NCBI GenBank assembly: GCA_942493145.1
Contig: OW818679.1
Coordinates: 1,550,001 to 1,614,000 of the forward strand
Source of the DNA: ENR-C20 sp942493145
GTDB lineage: Bacteria; Bacillota; Clostridia; Acetivibrionales; DTU013
Direction of reading: 5' to 3'
Length of the DNA stretch: 64,000 nucleotides
The position numbers and the translations under genes were made by a program. Position 1 is the stretch's first letter. Every line of letters begins with the position of its first letter. The notes under the pieces were generated by a model that saw nothing but the letters and a program-made list of their open reading frames with translations, did no database searches and was not told where the DNA came from. This document shows, one piece after another, positions 41,087 to 49,351 of this stretch.

Positions 41087-41991
41087 TGGACATTCTCATT
41101 ATAGAAAACTTGTCCAAAAGCTTTGGGAACAATAAGGTCATTGATGGCCTCTCCTTTTCAGTGCCCGAACATTCGATTTACGGTTTTATAGGACAGAACG
41201 GCGCTGGAAAAACAACTACTATGAAGATGATATTGGGATTGCTGAAAGTCGACAGCGGCAAAGCGGTCGTCTGCGGTGAAGCAGTCAGTTTCGGGCAAAC
41301 CAGGACCAATAAATATATCGGTTATCTGCCCGATGTGCCGGAATTTTATCCGTATATGCACCCGAAAGAATATTTAAAGCTCTGCGGTGACATTACCGGT
41401 ATGTCTGCCGACAAAATAAAAAGCTGCAGTGATGAGCTGCTGGCGCTTGTAGGGCTTAGCGGTGTCAATAAAAATATCGGAAGTTTTTCACGCGGTATGA
41501 AGCAACGACTTGGGATTGCTCAGGCACTGCTGAACGAACCAAAGCTGCTTATCTGTGATGAACCGACATCAGCACTTGACCCTATTGGCAGAAAAGAAAT
41601 TCTTGACATTCTGCTCGCTGTCAAAGGAAGAACTACCGTTATATTTTCCACACATATCCTTGCAGATGTAGAGCGTATCTGTGATCATGTGGCAGTATTA
41701 AATAACGGAAGACTTGCCCTTTGCGGTACCTTATCAGAACTTAAGGCGAAACACAAAGCGGATAGCTTGTTTATTGAATTTGCGACAAGTGCGGATAAGG
41801 ATAAATTTATTGCCCTGTCTGATATGACGAATTACGCCCAGACAGAAACAAGCGTCACTATACACACAGGCAACATTGCCGCAACACAAACAGCGGTGAT
41901 TGAACTGATTGCCAAAGAGAAACTTCTGCCTCAAAAGCTTGAAGTCGCAGAGCCAACTATCGAAAGCCTGTTTTTGGAGGTGGTACAATGA
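41086..41991 (+). CDS. ABC transporter ATP-binding protein (YxlF-like)
   Basis: This 301-residue single ABC domain has Walker A GQNGAGKTT (about residues 36-44), signature FSRGMKQRLGIAQ, Walker B LLICDEPTSALD and the H-loop in IFSTHILADVE. The C-terminal 80 residues form the DUF4162-like accessory domain of drug/peptide exporters. It works with the permease that overlaps its end by 4 bp. Confidence 0.92.
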   Translation: MDILIIENLSKSFGNNKVIDGLSFSVPEHSIYGFIGQNGAGKTTTMKMILGLLKVDSGKAVVCGEAVSFGQTRTNKYIGYLPDVPEFYPYMHPKEYLKLCGDITGMSADKIKSCSDELLALVGLSGVNKNIGSFSRGMKQRLGIAQALLNEPKLLICDEPTSALDPIGRKEILDILLAVKGRTTVIFSTHILADVERICDHVAVLNNGRLALCGTLSELKAKHKADSLFIEFATSADKDKFIALSDMTNYAQTETSVTIHTGNIAATQTAVIELIAKEKLLPQKLEVAEPTIESLFLEVVQ

Positions 41992-42752
41992 GAGCCTATT
42001 TTGCTTTTACCAAAAAGGAATTTACCGAAAATCTACGGACCTATAAACTGATGATACTGATAGTTGTGTTTTTGATTTTCGGTGTGATGAGTCCACTTTT
42101 CGCAAAATTTACACCAGAAATATTAAAAGCCGCAGGCTTGGATGCCTCCGCTCTCGGTATGGGTACGCCTACTGCAACGGACAGCTTTGCCCAGTTTTTC
42201 AAAAATGTCGGGCAAATGGGACTGCTTGTGCTTGTCATCGTATTTAGCGGCATAATGGCAAATGAATTTTCCAAAGGAACGCTTATCAACATACTGACAA
42301 AGGGTATGAAGCGCAGCACGGTCATTCTTTCAAAATTCACAATGTCAATGGTTATGTGGACAGTTTCCTACCTGCTATGCCTTGCCGTCACTTATGCTTA
42401 TACTGCTTATTATTTTACAATAGAGAATATAAGCAATGTATTCTTAACTTTTTCAAGTATGTGGCTGTTTGGTGTGTTACTGATTGCGCTTGTAATTTTA
42501 GGAGGTGTGCTGTTTAAGAATATTTATGGCAGTCTGCTTTTAACTGGCGGTATCGTTGTTGCTATGACGATAGTCAATATTGCTCCGAAACTGCAAAAGT
42601 ATAATCCGATAACTCTGTCGTCCGATAATATGCAGCTTATCACGGCACAAAAAACCGCATTAGATTTTATACCTGCTGTTATTATATGTGCAGTCTTAAT
42701 TATCGTTTCTGTTATTGCTTCAATCATGGTATTTAATAAAAAGCAGTTATAA
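41988..42752 (+). CDS. ABC-2 type transporter permease (YxlG-like)
   Basis: The 254-residue integral membrane protein has about six helices and starts with MRAYFAFTKKEFTENLRTYK, the cytoplasmic N-terminus typical of ABC-2 permeases. It is translationally coupled to the ATPase. The exporter may handle a peptide or antibiotic, or act in envelope-stress signalling. Confidence 0.88.
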   Translation: MRAYFAFTKKEFTENLRTYKLMILIVVFLIFGVMSPLFAKFTPEILKAAGLDASALGMGTPTATDSFAQFFKNVGQMGLLVLVIVFSGIMANEFSKGTLINILTKGMKRSTVILSKFTMSMVMWTVSYLLCLAVTYAYTAYYFTIENISNVFLTFSSMWLFGVLLIALVILGGVLFKNIYGSLLLTGGIVVAMTIVNIAPKLQKYNPITLSSDNMQLITAQKTALDFIPAVIICAVLIIVSVIASIMVFNKKQL

Positions 42753-42900
42753 GGTATCATGGATGTGGTGATCGCAAATCTTTCATCAACAACATCGTGG
42801 ATACAGGGAATTGCCTTTAATGGAGTAATCAATCCGTCAAAATGAGCATATTAAGAAGGATAATGACGGCATCTATATTCACCTGACTTACCTTAGAAAA

Positions 42901-42949
42901 ATGAAGAAAAAGGACTTGAACCCTCGTGGTTGAAGTCCTTTTTCTTCAT
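42901..42949 (+). terminator. Long terminator hairpin after the YxlEFG-like operon
   Basis: ATGAAGAAAAAGGACTT (42901-42917) pairs perfectly with AAGTCCTTTTTCTTCAT (42933-42949). The stem continues inward with one mismatch (GAACC / GGTTG) and is followed by TTTTAG. The lower stem ends in runs of A and T, so it can work in both directions. The rest of 42753-43025 holds no gene. Confidence 0.85.
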
Positions 42950-43025
42950 TTTAGTAATCTTATTCTAAAATACAGATTATTTGTAAACACTTCAGCGAGT
43001 ATAAAAAGTATTGTCTGTTTTTTTT

Positions 43026-43089
43026 ATGGAAAGTATGCTTTACATTGTGTGATATCCGTGCTATTATTGGTGTAAAGTTAACTTTCCAT
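43026..43089 (+). promoter_or_regulatory. Strong promoter bracketed by symmetrical operator arms
   Basis: The -35 TTTACA (43039-43044) and -10 TATTAT (43062-43067) are separated by exactly 17 bp. A 19-bp arm ATGGAAAGTATGCTTTACA (43026-43044) is repeated inverted as TGTAAAGTTAACTTTCCAT (43071-43089), with three central differences. The downstream arm contains the perfect palindrome AAAGTTAACTTT (43074-43085). One arm covers the -35 and the other the start region, which is ideal for autorepression by the XRE protein encoded next. Confidence 0.8.
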
Positions 43090-43112
43090 AATTAAAGGAA
43101 AGGAGAATCGGT

Positions 43113-43328
43113 TTGAAAAATAGACTAGAAGAAATTCGAAAACAACGAGGTATAAGGCAGGAAGAGCTTGCATCTGTTCTGGAGGTGTCAAGGCAAACTA
43201 TAGGTTCTCTGGAAAATGGACGGTATAATCCTTCAATTATTTTGGCATTTAAGATTGCCAGATACTTTCAAATGAGCATTGAAGAAATCTTTGTCTATGA
43301 GGAGGAAGAAAACAGTGAAAAACAGTAA
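43113..43328 (+). CDS. XRE-family regulator (YozG/Cro-like)
   Basis: TTG 43113 is the start, supported by AAAGGAG 6 bp upstream. The 71-residue protein is essentially a single HTH domain: EIRKQRGIRQEELASVLEV, SRQTIGSLENGRYNPS, then FKIARYFQMSIEEIFVYEEE. Such small regulators are usually encoded with a membrane protein and repress their own operon; here the membrane gene overlaps its end by 14 bp. Confidence 0.9.
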   Translation: MKNRLEEIRKQRGIRQEELASVLEVSRQTIGSLENGRYNPSIILAFKIARYFQMSIEEIFVYEEEENSEKQ

Positions 43329-43752
43329 AATTGGACAGTATGTCGTATTTTCGATAATTGGTTTTATGATTTGTGCAACAGGTTTTGTACTGGTAAAATC
43401 AATACCGGACATGCAAGGTATTATGCGTTCATTATCCTATATTTGTATTGGTGTAGGCACAGGTATCTTTGGTCAAAACCTTGGCACAGTAATAAGCAGC
43501 CTTGCATTAAGAAAAGATCCTCAATCTGCCAAGAGGTTTGAAATCGAGACTAAAGACGAGCGCAACACAGCAATAAGGAATAGAGCAAAAGCAAAAGCTT
43601 ACGACCTGATGATGATGGTGTTTGGGGCACTGATGCTGGCGGTTGCATTGATGCAGGTTGATATATATGTTATTTTAACTTTCGTAGCCGCCTACTTGTT
43701 TATTGTTTGCTCGAACAGTTACTATCTCATCAAGTTTCAAAAAGAAATGTAA
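43315..43752 (+). CDS. Four-helix membrane protein, partner of the XRE regulator
   Basis: GTG 43315 with GGAGGAAG at 43301-43308 is the likely start, giving 145 residues. There are two hydrophobic helices at the N-terminus (VVFSIIGFMICATGFVLV; SYICIGVGTGIFGQNL), a charged loop with ETKDERNTAIRNRAKAKAYD, and two more helices. The DERN..IR..A motif is typical of DUF2178-like proteins found next to small XRE regulators. Function is unknown. Confidence 0.75.
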   Translation: MKNSKIGQYVVFSIIGFMICATGFVLVKSIPDMQGIMRSLSYICIGVGTGIFGQNLGTVISSLALRKDPQSAKRFEIETKDERNTAIRNRAKAKAYDLMMMVFGALMLAVALMQVDIYVILTFVAAYLFIVCSNSYYLIKFQKEM

Positions 43753-43785
43753 TCTACTGTTATGAGCATATGGGAAGAAAACAAA

Positions 43786-44205
43786 TCAAGGGAATGGTTG
43801 TATGGATTTATGAGAGTATCGGCAGGTATTGGATTGAGCTTTTGCTTTGTACTTCCGTACATTGTCAGTTGTAAGAATTTGTGTTTCTCCGCTTTCGAAT
43901 AGTTGCTTTAAATATTCCTGGTATTTTTCTTTACGATGGGTAAGTTCATAAACTGCAGCTTTAACCTTTTCCGGTGTAGGCGGGTCAGGTTCGGCTTCGT
44001 CATTTTTGTCCATCTGAGAAAGATATTCTGCTATGTGTTCATCTATTCTTTTTAGCTTCTTTTCGAGAATTTCTACGTTATATGTGTTGTCCTTGCTGTT
44101 GACCGCGCGGAATTTTGAGCCGTCAATGGCCAAGAGCTCTTTCTGGTACAATCCTAACTTTACACAGAGTTTTACAAAAGCCTTGAAAACATTTTGCAGT
44201 TTTGT
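43786..44205 (-). pseudogene. IS1182-family transposase fragment
   Basis: The frame is open from 44205 to 43786 on the minus strand. It includes FVKLCVKLGLYQKELLAIDG and then SKFRAVNSKDN, the conserved core of IS1182 transposases with the DGS acidic motif, followed by a helical segment (KRIDEHIAEYLSQMDKND). The N-terminal 150 residues and the C-terminal catalytic part are absent. An upstream TGA (44206-44208) blocks extension. Confidence 0.75.
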
Positions 44206-44330
44206 TCAGCGGCCAAATTTTGTATTAATTCCCCTATTTTATCATGCAATTTGCCAGATACAATATATTTATCACACACCGCAATATTTTGAATAATGTA
44301 TTATTAATGACAAAATGGAGTGGTTATATC

Positions 44331-45746
44331 ATGCTTATTCATGTAGTAAAGCCAGGAGAAACGCTCTGGCAAATCGCATCCTTTTACCGTGTACCTGTCA
44401 TTAGAATAATAAATGTCAATGAATTGCCAAATCCGAATCAGTTACTTATTGGACAGTCATTGGTAATACCGACAGAGGATGCTTTTCATATAGTAAAGTC
44501 AGGGGACACTCTATGGAGAATAGCACAAACTTATGGGACTACCGTTCAGGCAATAGTTCAGGCAAATCAAATCGCAAATCCCGCCAATATTTATCCGGGA
44601 CTGGTGCTATATATTCCGGCACCCAGGCACCAGATCCGTAGGGGGGAAGCATTATGGCAGATTGCACAGAGATATGGCGTTACGTTGCAAAACCTGTTAA
44701 AAGTCAATTATATAGAAAATCCAAACCTTGTATATCCGGAGACTGTTTTAGTCATCCCACGGAAACCAAGGCCGGTTATTGATGTAAACGGGTATATTTA
44801 TATATTGGGTGAAGATGCAGTTCCTATTGTGATGGAGGATGGTGATCATCTGACTTACTTAAGCCCATTTGCATACAGAATCAGGGAAAATGGTGAACTC
44901 CAGCAAATAAATGATGTTCCGGCAATTAATACAGCCCTTGATGAAAAAACTATTCCGATGATGTGTATTGTAAACTTTGCTGTTTCCGAATTAGGGGAGA
45001 ATCTTGCACATATTATACTTGCAAATATTGAGATTCAGGAACTTTTGTTTTTAAATATCATAGCTATAATGAAACAAAAAAGTTATCAAGGGTTGAACAT
45101 TGATTTTGAAAATGTCCTTCCGGCTGACCGTGAGCTTTACAATCAATTTTTGCAGCGCGCTGTAGAACGTTTACACGAAGAGGGATTCTTTGTCTCAACA
45201 GCTTTGGCGCCTAAAATAAGTGAACAGCAGATAGGATTGTTATATGAAGCACATGATTATAAAGCACATGGCCTGATAGCTGATTTCGTCGTATTAATGA
45301 CTTATGAATGGGGTTGGCGCCTTGGCCCGCCGCGGGCAATTTCGCCGTTGAATGAAATTATAAAAGTACTTGATTATGCTATTAAGGTTATTCCTGCTAA
45401 CAAAATACTCTTTGGGTTTCAATTATATGCACGGGATTGGCTTCTTCCACATCTACAAGGACAGGAGGCTGAAACATTCAGCATGCAGGAGGCTATTTCC
45501 AGAGCTGTAACATATGGGGCGGTAATTCAATACGATGCTGTTGCACAGTCGCCGTTTTACCGTTATAGAGATTCACAGGGCAGGATGCATGAAGTATGGT
45601 TTGAAGATGCACGCAGTGCTCAGGCAAAATTCGATATTGTCAAGGCTTATAATCTGAAAGGCATCAGTTACTGGGCATTAGGATATCCGTTTCCTCAAAA
45701 CTGGGCGTTGCTGGAAGACAACTTTACTGTCAGAAAACTGATATGA
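44331..45746 (+). CDS. LysM-GH18 spore-type cell-wall hydrolase
   Basis: ATG 44331 gives 471 residues; the frame upstream to 44244 lacks a ribosome binding site. Three LysM domains occupy residues 2-47, 52-96 and 100-143 (VKPGETLWQIA, VKSGDTLWRIA and the third degenerate RRGEALWQIA). A GH18 barrel follows (about 150-471), with the catalytic strand YQGLNIDFENV and the proton donor E260. There is no signal peptide. The layout is that of YaaH/SleL-type N-acetylglucosaminidases, which act on cortex peptidoglycan during spore germination. Confidence 0.88.
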   Translation: MLIHVVKPGETLWQIASFYRVPVIRIINVNELPNPNQLLIGQSLVIPTEDAFHIVKSGDTLWRIAQTYGTTVQAIVQANQIANPANIYPGLVLYIPAPRHQIRRGEALWQIAQRYGVTLQNLLKVNYIENPNLVYPETVLVIPRKPRPVIDVNGYIYILGEDAVPIVMEDGDHLTYLSPFAYRIRENGELQQINDVPAINTALDEKTIPMMCIVNFAVSELGENLAHIILANIEIQELLFLNIIAIMKQKSYQGLNIDFENVLPADRELYNQFLQRAVERLHEEGFFVSTALAPKISEQQIGLLYEAHDYKAHGLIADFVVLMTYEWGWRLGPPRAISPLNEIIKVLDYAIKVIPANKILFGFQLYARDWLLPHLQGQEAETFSMQEAISRAVTYGAVIQYDAVAQSPFYRYRDSQGRMHEVWFEDARSAQAKFDIVKAYNLKGISYWALGYPFPQNWALLEDNFTVRKLI

Positions 45747-45927
45747 TTAAATTAATTATTCCTCAATACCTATAACGAAAATGGACAGACATATAATAAG
45801 TGTTTTGATGAAGATTAAGGATATCTTTCTTATAAGCATTCACATTTATATTTTATTTACATAAAGTGTATTATAATTCTTGAAATAGTATATGCTAATT
45901 CGATTCATATTTTGGGGGTATATTACG

Positions 45928-46953
45928 ATGTATATCGATAATTATGGTAATTTTGCATTATGCCCCATATATTTCCGGCCTTTCTCTACAAGTGACATGC
46001 GAATTTCATTGACTTATTATGTAAGGCCGGGAGATACCTTATACAAAATAGCAAGCATATATGGCATTTCTGTAGAAGCGTTGATAAAGGCGAATAATCT
46101 TACCAGTAATCTGATTTATCCGGGTCAGGCCATAATAATACCTAATTTTACACTTCCCACAGGAGTTTACGCTTCAGGCAACAGTGGAGACCCTGTAAGA
46201 AGAATTCAGCTTGCATTATATGCCATGGGTAATAATATAACTGTTAATGGTTATTACGACTCTAAAACCACAAATGTCATAAGCAGTATTCAGAAAAAGT
46301 ATCCCGAAGCATTGACGGTTGACGGTATCTATGGACCTCGAACCAAATACTATATGGAAGTGCTTATTACGAAAAGTTACCGGATTGTTCAAAACCCTGC
46401 TAGTATACTGGTATTGGTGAACAAACAAAACAGCTTGGCCTATGATTATGTTCATGCGGGCTTAATAGTTCCCGCTGTCACTTTTTCTTTCCAGTACTTT
46501 GATCCACGGAAACTGATGAGAAGCGAAGCTGCAAAAGCATTGGAACAGCTGTTTGCCCAGGCGGCAAGGGAGGAAATCTTCCTTAATGGAGTCTCTGCCT
46601 ACCGTTCCTATGACAGGCAGGCGGAAATCTTCCGTCAGAACATATTAGCAAATCCAAATGCCAATCAGACCAGCGCACGTCCGGGAGAAAGCGAACATCA
46701 GACAGGGCTATCCATCGATGTTTCAAGTCCCTCGGTCGGTAATTCACTTACAAAGTCGTTCGGTGGTACCAAAGAAGGGCAGTGGCTTGCAAAAAACGCC
46801 CCTGCATTCGGGTTTATCATACGCTATCCTCAGGGCAAGGAATCAATTACCGGGTACCAGTTTGAGCCCTGGCATATACGCCACGTAGGGCAAAATGCTG
46901 CCAGGCAGATAGCAGCAGGGAATCTTACATTGGAGGAATACTTGAGGCAATAA
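45928..46953 (+). CDS. LysM - peptidoglycan-binding - VanY D,D-carboxypeptidase
   Basis: ATG 45928 with GGGGG 13 bp upstream gives 341 residues. Domains in order: LysM (about 29-72), PG_binding_1-like (85-145, RRIQLALYAMGNNITVNGYY then VDGIYGPRTK), and VanY/D-Ala-D-Ala carboxypeptidase (155-341). The zinc and catalytic residues are H257 and D264 in GESEHQTGLSIDVSS and E313 and H316 in EPWHIRHVG. It trims stem peptides of wall or cortex peptidoglycan. No signal peptide is evident, as in several spore-coat-located hydrolases. Confidence 0.88.
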   Translation: MYIDNYGNFALCPIYFRPFSTSDMRISLTYYVRPGDTLYKIASIYGISVEALIKANNLTSNLIYPGQAIIIPNFTLPTGVYASGNSGDPVRRIQLALYAMGNNITVNGYYDSKTTNVISSIQKKYPEALTVDGIYGPRTKYYMEVLITKSYRIVQNPASILVLVNKQNSLAYDYVHAGLIVPAVTFSFQYFDPRKLMRSEAAKALEQLFAQAAREEIFLNGVSAYRSYDRQAEIFRQNILANPNANQTSARPGESEHQTGLSIDVSSPSVGNSLTKSFGGTKEGQWLAKNAPAFGFIIRYPQGKESITGYQFEPWHIRHVGQNAARQIAAGNLTLEEYLRQ

Positions 46954-47123
46954 TCAAGATTCATTCATGTCTCGTTTGCCTGCCAATTCATCGCGAGGAT
47001 TCCCTACAGTAAATTAACTATCTGCGATAGTCACTATGATTGACATTTTACAACCAAGAATATAAAATAAATAAACGAATAAAATTATTTAAATGCTTAT
47101 GATCGTTGATAGGAGCACTAGTC

Positions 47124-48020
47124 ATGGAATTGTCACAATTGCTTTATGCCGTTGCTCTAGCCGATCAACTCAATTTTTCTAGAGCCGCACAGGCATTGTT
47201 TGTCACGCAGCCAAGCATGTCCCAGCAGATACAAAAATTGGAGTTCGAATGTGGATTTCAATTGTTTATTCGCAGTTCGAAGCAGGTTATGTTGACCCCT
47301 GAGGGAGAGCGCTTTATTGCACAGGCTAGAAAAATTATGACCGAACTGTCCCAAATTCAGGAACTGGTTAAGGACATCAACCGGCAGATTGCCTCAAATA
47401 TCACAATTGGCATCGGCATGGTCGGACGTTCTTATGTGGCCGATTCCACAACCGAGGTCATCAGAAGCCACCCTAACATCAAGTTTAATCTGATTGAAGC
47501 TTGGGGTTCAGATCTTTTGCAGATGGTAAAGAAAGGTCAGATTGATATCGCTCTGATGGGCTTGGATCATGACTTAAATAATGAGAAACAACTGATCGAC
47601 TTGAGCATAACTCCGATCAACGAAGAACATATCTGCGCCCTGATGAGTAAGAACCACCGCCTTTCTTCTCGAAAATCGGTTTGCCTTGAGGAACTGGTGG
47701 AAGACACACTTCTTTTCACATCTCCTCGCTCGAGCCTGCGCCGTTTAATGATCAAATGCTATGAGGATAAGGGCCTTATGCCAAGGCTTGGGATGGATTT
47801 GAACAGCGCGGATACATGTATTTCATTTGTGACCAATGGCACGGGGGTTACCTTTATTACAGACGCACGTGCGAAACTCCTAAGTCAAGAGCGTCTTGCA
47901 ATTATCCCAGTTGAACCGCCTATATACCGCACTTACGCGCTAGTCGCAAAAAAAGGGCAACGAAATCTTTACCCTATTATTTATGCTTTAGAGCAGACGC
48001 TGTTTAAAAGTCTGAGATGA
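47124..48020 (+). CDS. LysR-family transcriptional regulator
   Basis: ATG 47124 follows AGGAG by 8 bp and gives 298 residues. The N-terminal winged HTH contains FSRAAQALFVTQPSMSQQIQKL; the remainder is the inducer-binding domain. It is upstream of, and in the same direction as, the first DapA-Opp cluster. A T-N11-A LysR box with the palindrome CTATAA-N7-TTATAG lies in front of both DapA-type genes, so this protein probably controls both clusters. Confidence 0.9.
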   Translation: MELSQLLYAVALADQLNFSRAAQALFVTQPSMSQQIQKLEFECGFQLFIRSSKQVMLTPEGERFIAQARKIMTELSQIQELVKDINRQIASNITIGIGMVGRSYVADSTTEVIRSHPNIKFNLIEAWGSDLLQMVKKGQIDIALMGLDHDLNNEKQLIDLSITPINEEHICALMSKNHRLSSRKSVCLEELVEDTLLFTSPRSSLRRLMIKCYEDKGLMPRLGMDLNSADTCISFVTNGTGVTFITDARAKLLSQERLAIIPVEPPIYRTYALVAKKGQRNLYPIIYALEQTLFKSLR

Positions 48021-48106
48021 ATGGGAAGCTACTGAGTGGCTGACTGGCAGAATCCCCAAATAATAAGCAGCACTATACCCGCCGATGTCAATAAACAAAT
48101 AATGAT

Positions 48107-48138
48107 AAGGGCCTTTTGTCAGAAATCGGAAGGCCCTT
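48107..48138 (+). terminator. Terminator-like hairpin after the LysR gene
   Basis: AAGGGCCTT (48107-48115) pairs with AAGGCCCTT (48130-48138), followed by GTTGTTTG. It would separate the LysR transcript from the DapA-Opp operon. Confidence 0.65.
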
Positions 48139-48253
48139 GTTGTTTGCCGGATCATTCGCGTGAGGGGATAAGGAGGACATTGATCCAGCAAATCAAGGAT
48201 TCTGACTTTTTCAATAGGTGGCCGCGTTTAGCTCAAGATGCATCCATATGGTG

Positions 48254-48387
48254 CTATAACGATTGCTTATAGTTATATTAAACATAATAATTGGATTATT
48301 TGAACGGCATTAGTTAATATAAAACAAAGATCAATTGTTATTCTTTTATCACCATGAACAGCAAAAAAAAGTAAAGGGGTTTTTAAA
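48254..48387 (+). promoter_or_regulatory. LysR box and leader of aldolase-Opp cluster 1
   Basis: CTATAACGATTGCTTATAG (48254-48272) is a perfect inverted repeat with a 7-bp spacer and fits the T-N11-A LysR pattern. The whole 134 bp from here to the ATG is about 90 percent identical to 56370-56503, including the start-proximal GTAAAGGGGTTTT ribosome binding region. Confidence 0.75.
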
Positions 48388-49296
48388 ATGTTATTACCTG
48401 AAGGTTTAATTCCCGGTTCGTATTCACCTTTTACAGCCGACTACAAACTTGATACGAAGGTTTTGCATGAGCGGCTGGAAAGCGTGGTCGAAGGATCCAC
48501 AGGCCTGCACGGGCCGGCCAATCACAGTGAGATGTGTGAACTTGATTTTAATGAGTGGAAGCAATGGACGGATGTTATGCTTGACGTCTGCAGGGGAAAC
48601 AAGCTCAAGTCCTGGTCTTTCCTGGGGGCGGAAAGTTTTGAAAAGACGATACCATATGCGGAATATGCGATCAAAGCAGGAGCGGATGGGATAATCCTGC
48701 ATCCACCTTACAAGGTGAAGTATTCACAGGAAGCAGCGTATCAATATGTAAAGGCATTCGCTGATGAATTTTCGGATACGCCGATCATTTTCTATCCGAA
48801 CTTCAACATAGATAATCCGACGAATCCGTATCTGGGGGCGCGCTTAGCTGAGATTCCGAATATTGTCGGAGTGAAGATGACAAGAATCTACAACCTTGAG
48901 CAGGCCAGCGAGCTGTATAGCCTTACGCGTGATAACAAGCACTTCAGAATGGTAACAGGTTCGCTGATAAATATGTATGCACTTCGCGGTTTGGGGATTA
49001 AGTCGTCTTTCTGCGCCCAGTCCAACTACATTCACAAATGGGTGTTGGAGTTATGGGATGCCTTGCAGAGTGAAGATTGGCAGAAGGCTGACCTCTGGTA
49101 TGACAAGATCGCAAAGCTGCACCGGGCGTTCAACAATCCCGGCGGACACCTGCACACCTATGCGGGTGAGAAGGCAGCTATGGAAATGTTAGGGACGCCC
49201 GTGGGGCCGTTGAGGAGGCCTGGATTGCCCCCGACAGACGCTCAGTTGGCGGTGATCAGGCATGCCATTGTGGATGCAGGACTTATAAAAGGTTGA
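48388..49296 (+). CDS. DapA/NanA-family aldolase (copy 1)
   Basis: The 302-residue TIM-barrel protein belongs to the dihydrodipicolinate synthase / N-acetylneuraminate lyase superfamily. The Schiff-base Lys is K163 in IVGVKMTRIYNL, and the conserved Tyr is Y136 in IIFYPNFN, replacing the common YN.P. The N-terminus PEGLIPGSYSPFTADYKLD is the substrate-facing loop. Family members cleave or form bonds next to a 2-oxo acid through an imine. It precedes a complete peptide-type ABC importer, suggesting a catabolic aldolase for an imported compound; it is not an obvious lysine-biosynthetic DapA. A close paralogue is at 56504. Confidence 0.85.
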   Translation: MLLPEGLIPGSYSPFTADYKLDTKVLHERLESVVEGSTGLHGPANHSEMCELDFNEWKQWTDVMLDVCRGNKLKSWSFLGAESFEKTIPYAEYAIKAGADGIILHPPYKVKYSQEAAYQYVKAFADEFSDTPIIFYPNFNIDNPTNPYLGARLAEIPNIVGVKMTRIYNLEQASELYSLTRDNKHFRMVTGSLINMYALRGLGIKSSFCAQSNYIHKWVLELWDALQSEDWQKADLWYDKIAKLHRAFNNPGGHLHTYAGEKAAMEMLGTPVGPLRRPGLPPTDAQLAVIRHAIVDAGLIKG

Positions 49297-49351
49297 CAAC
49301 AAAAGGTTGATAATAAAAGGCTGAAAACCCAATAGAAAAGAGGAGGACAAT

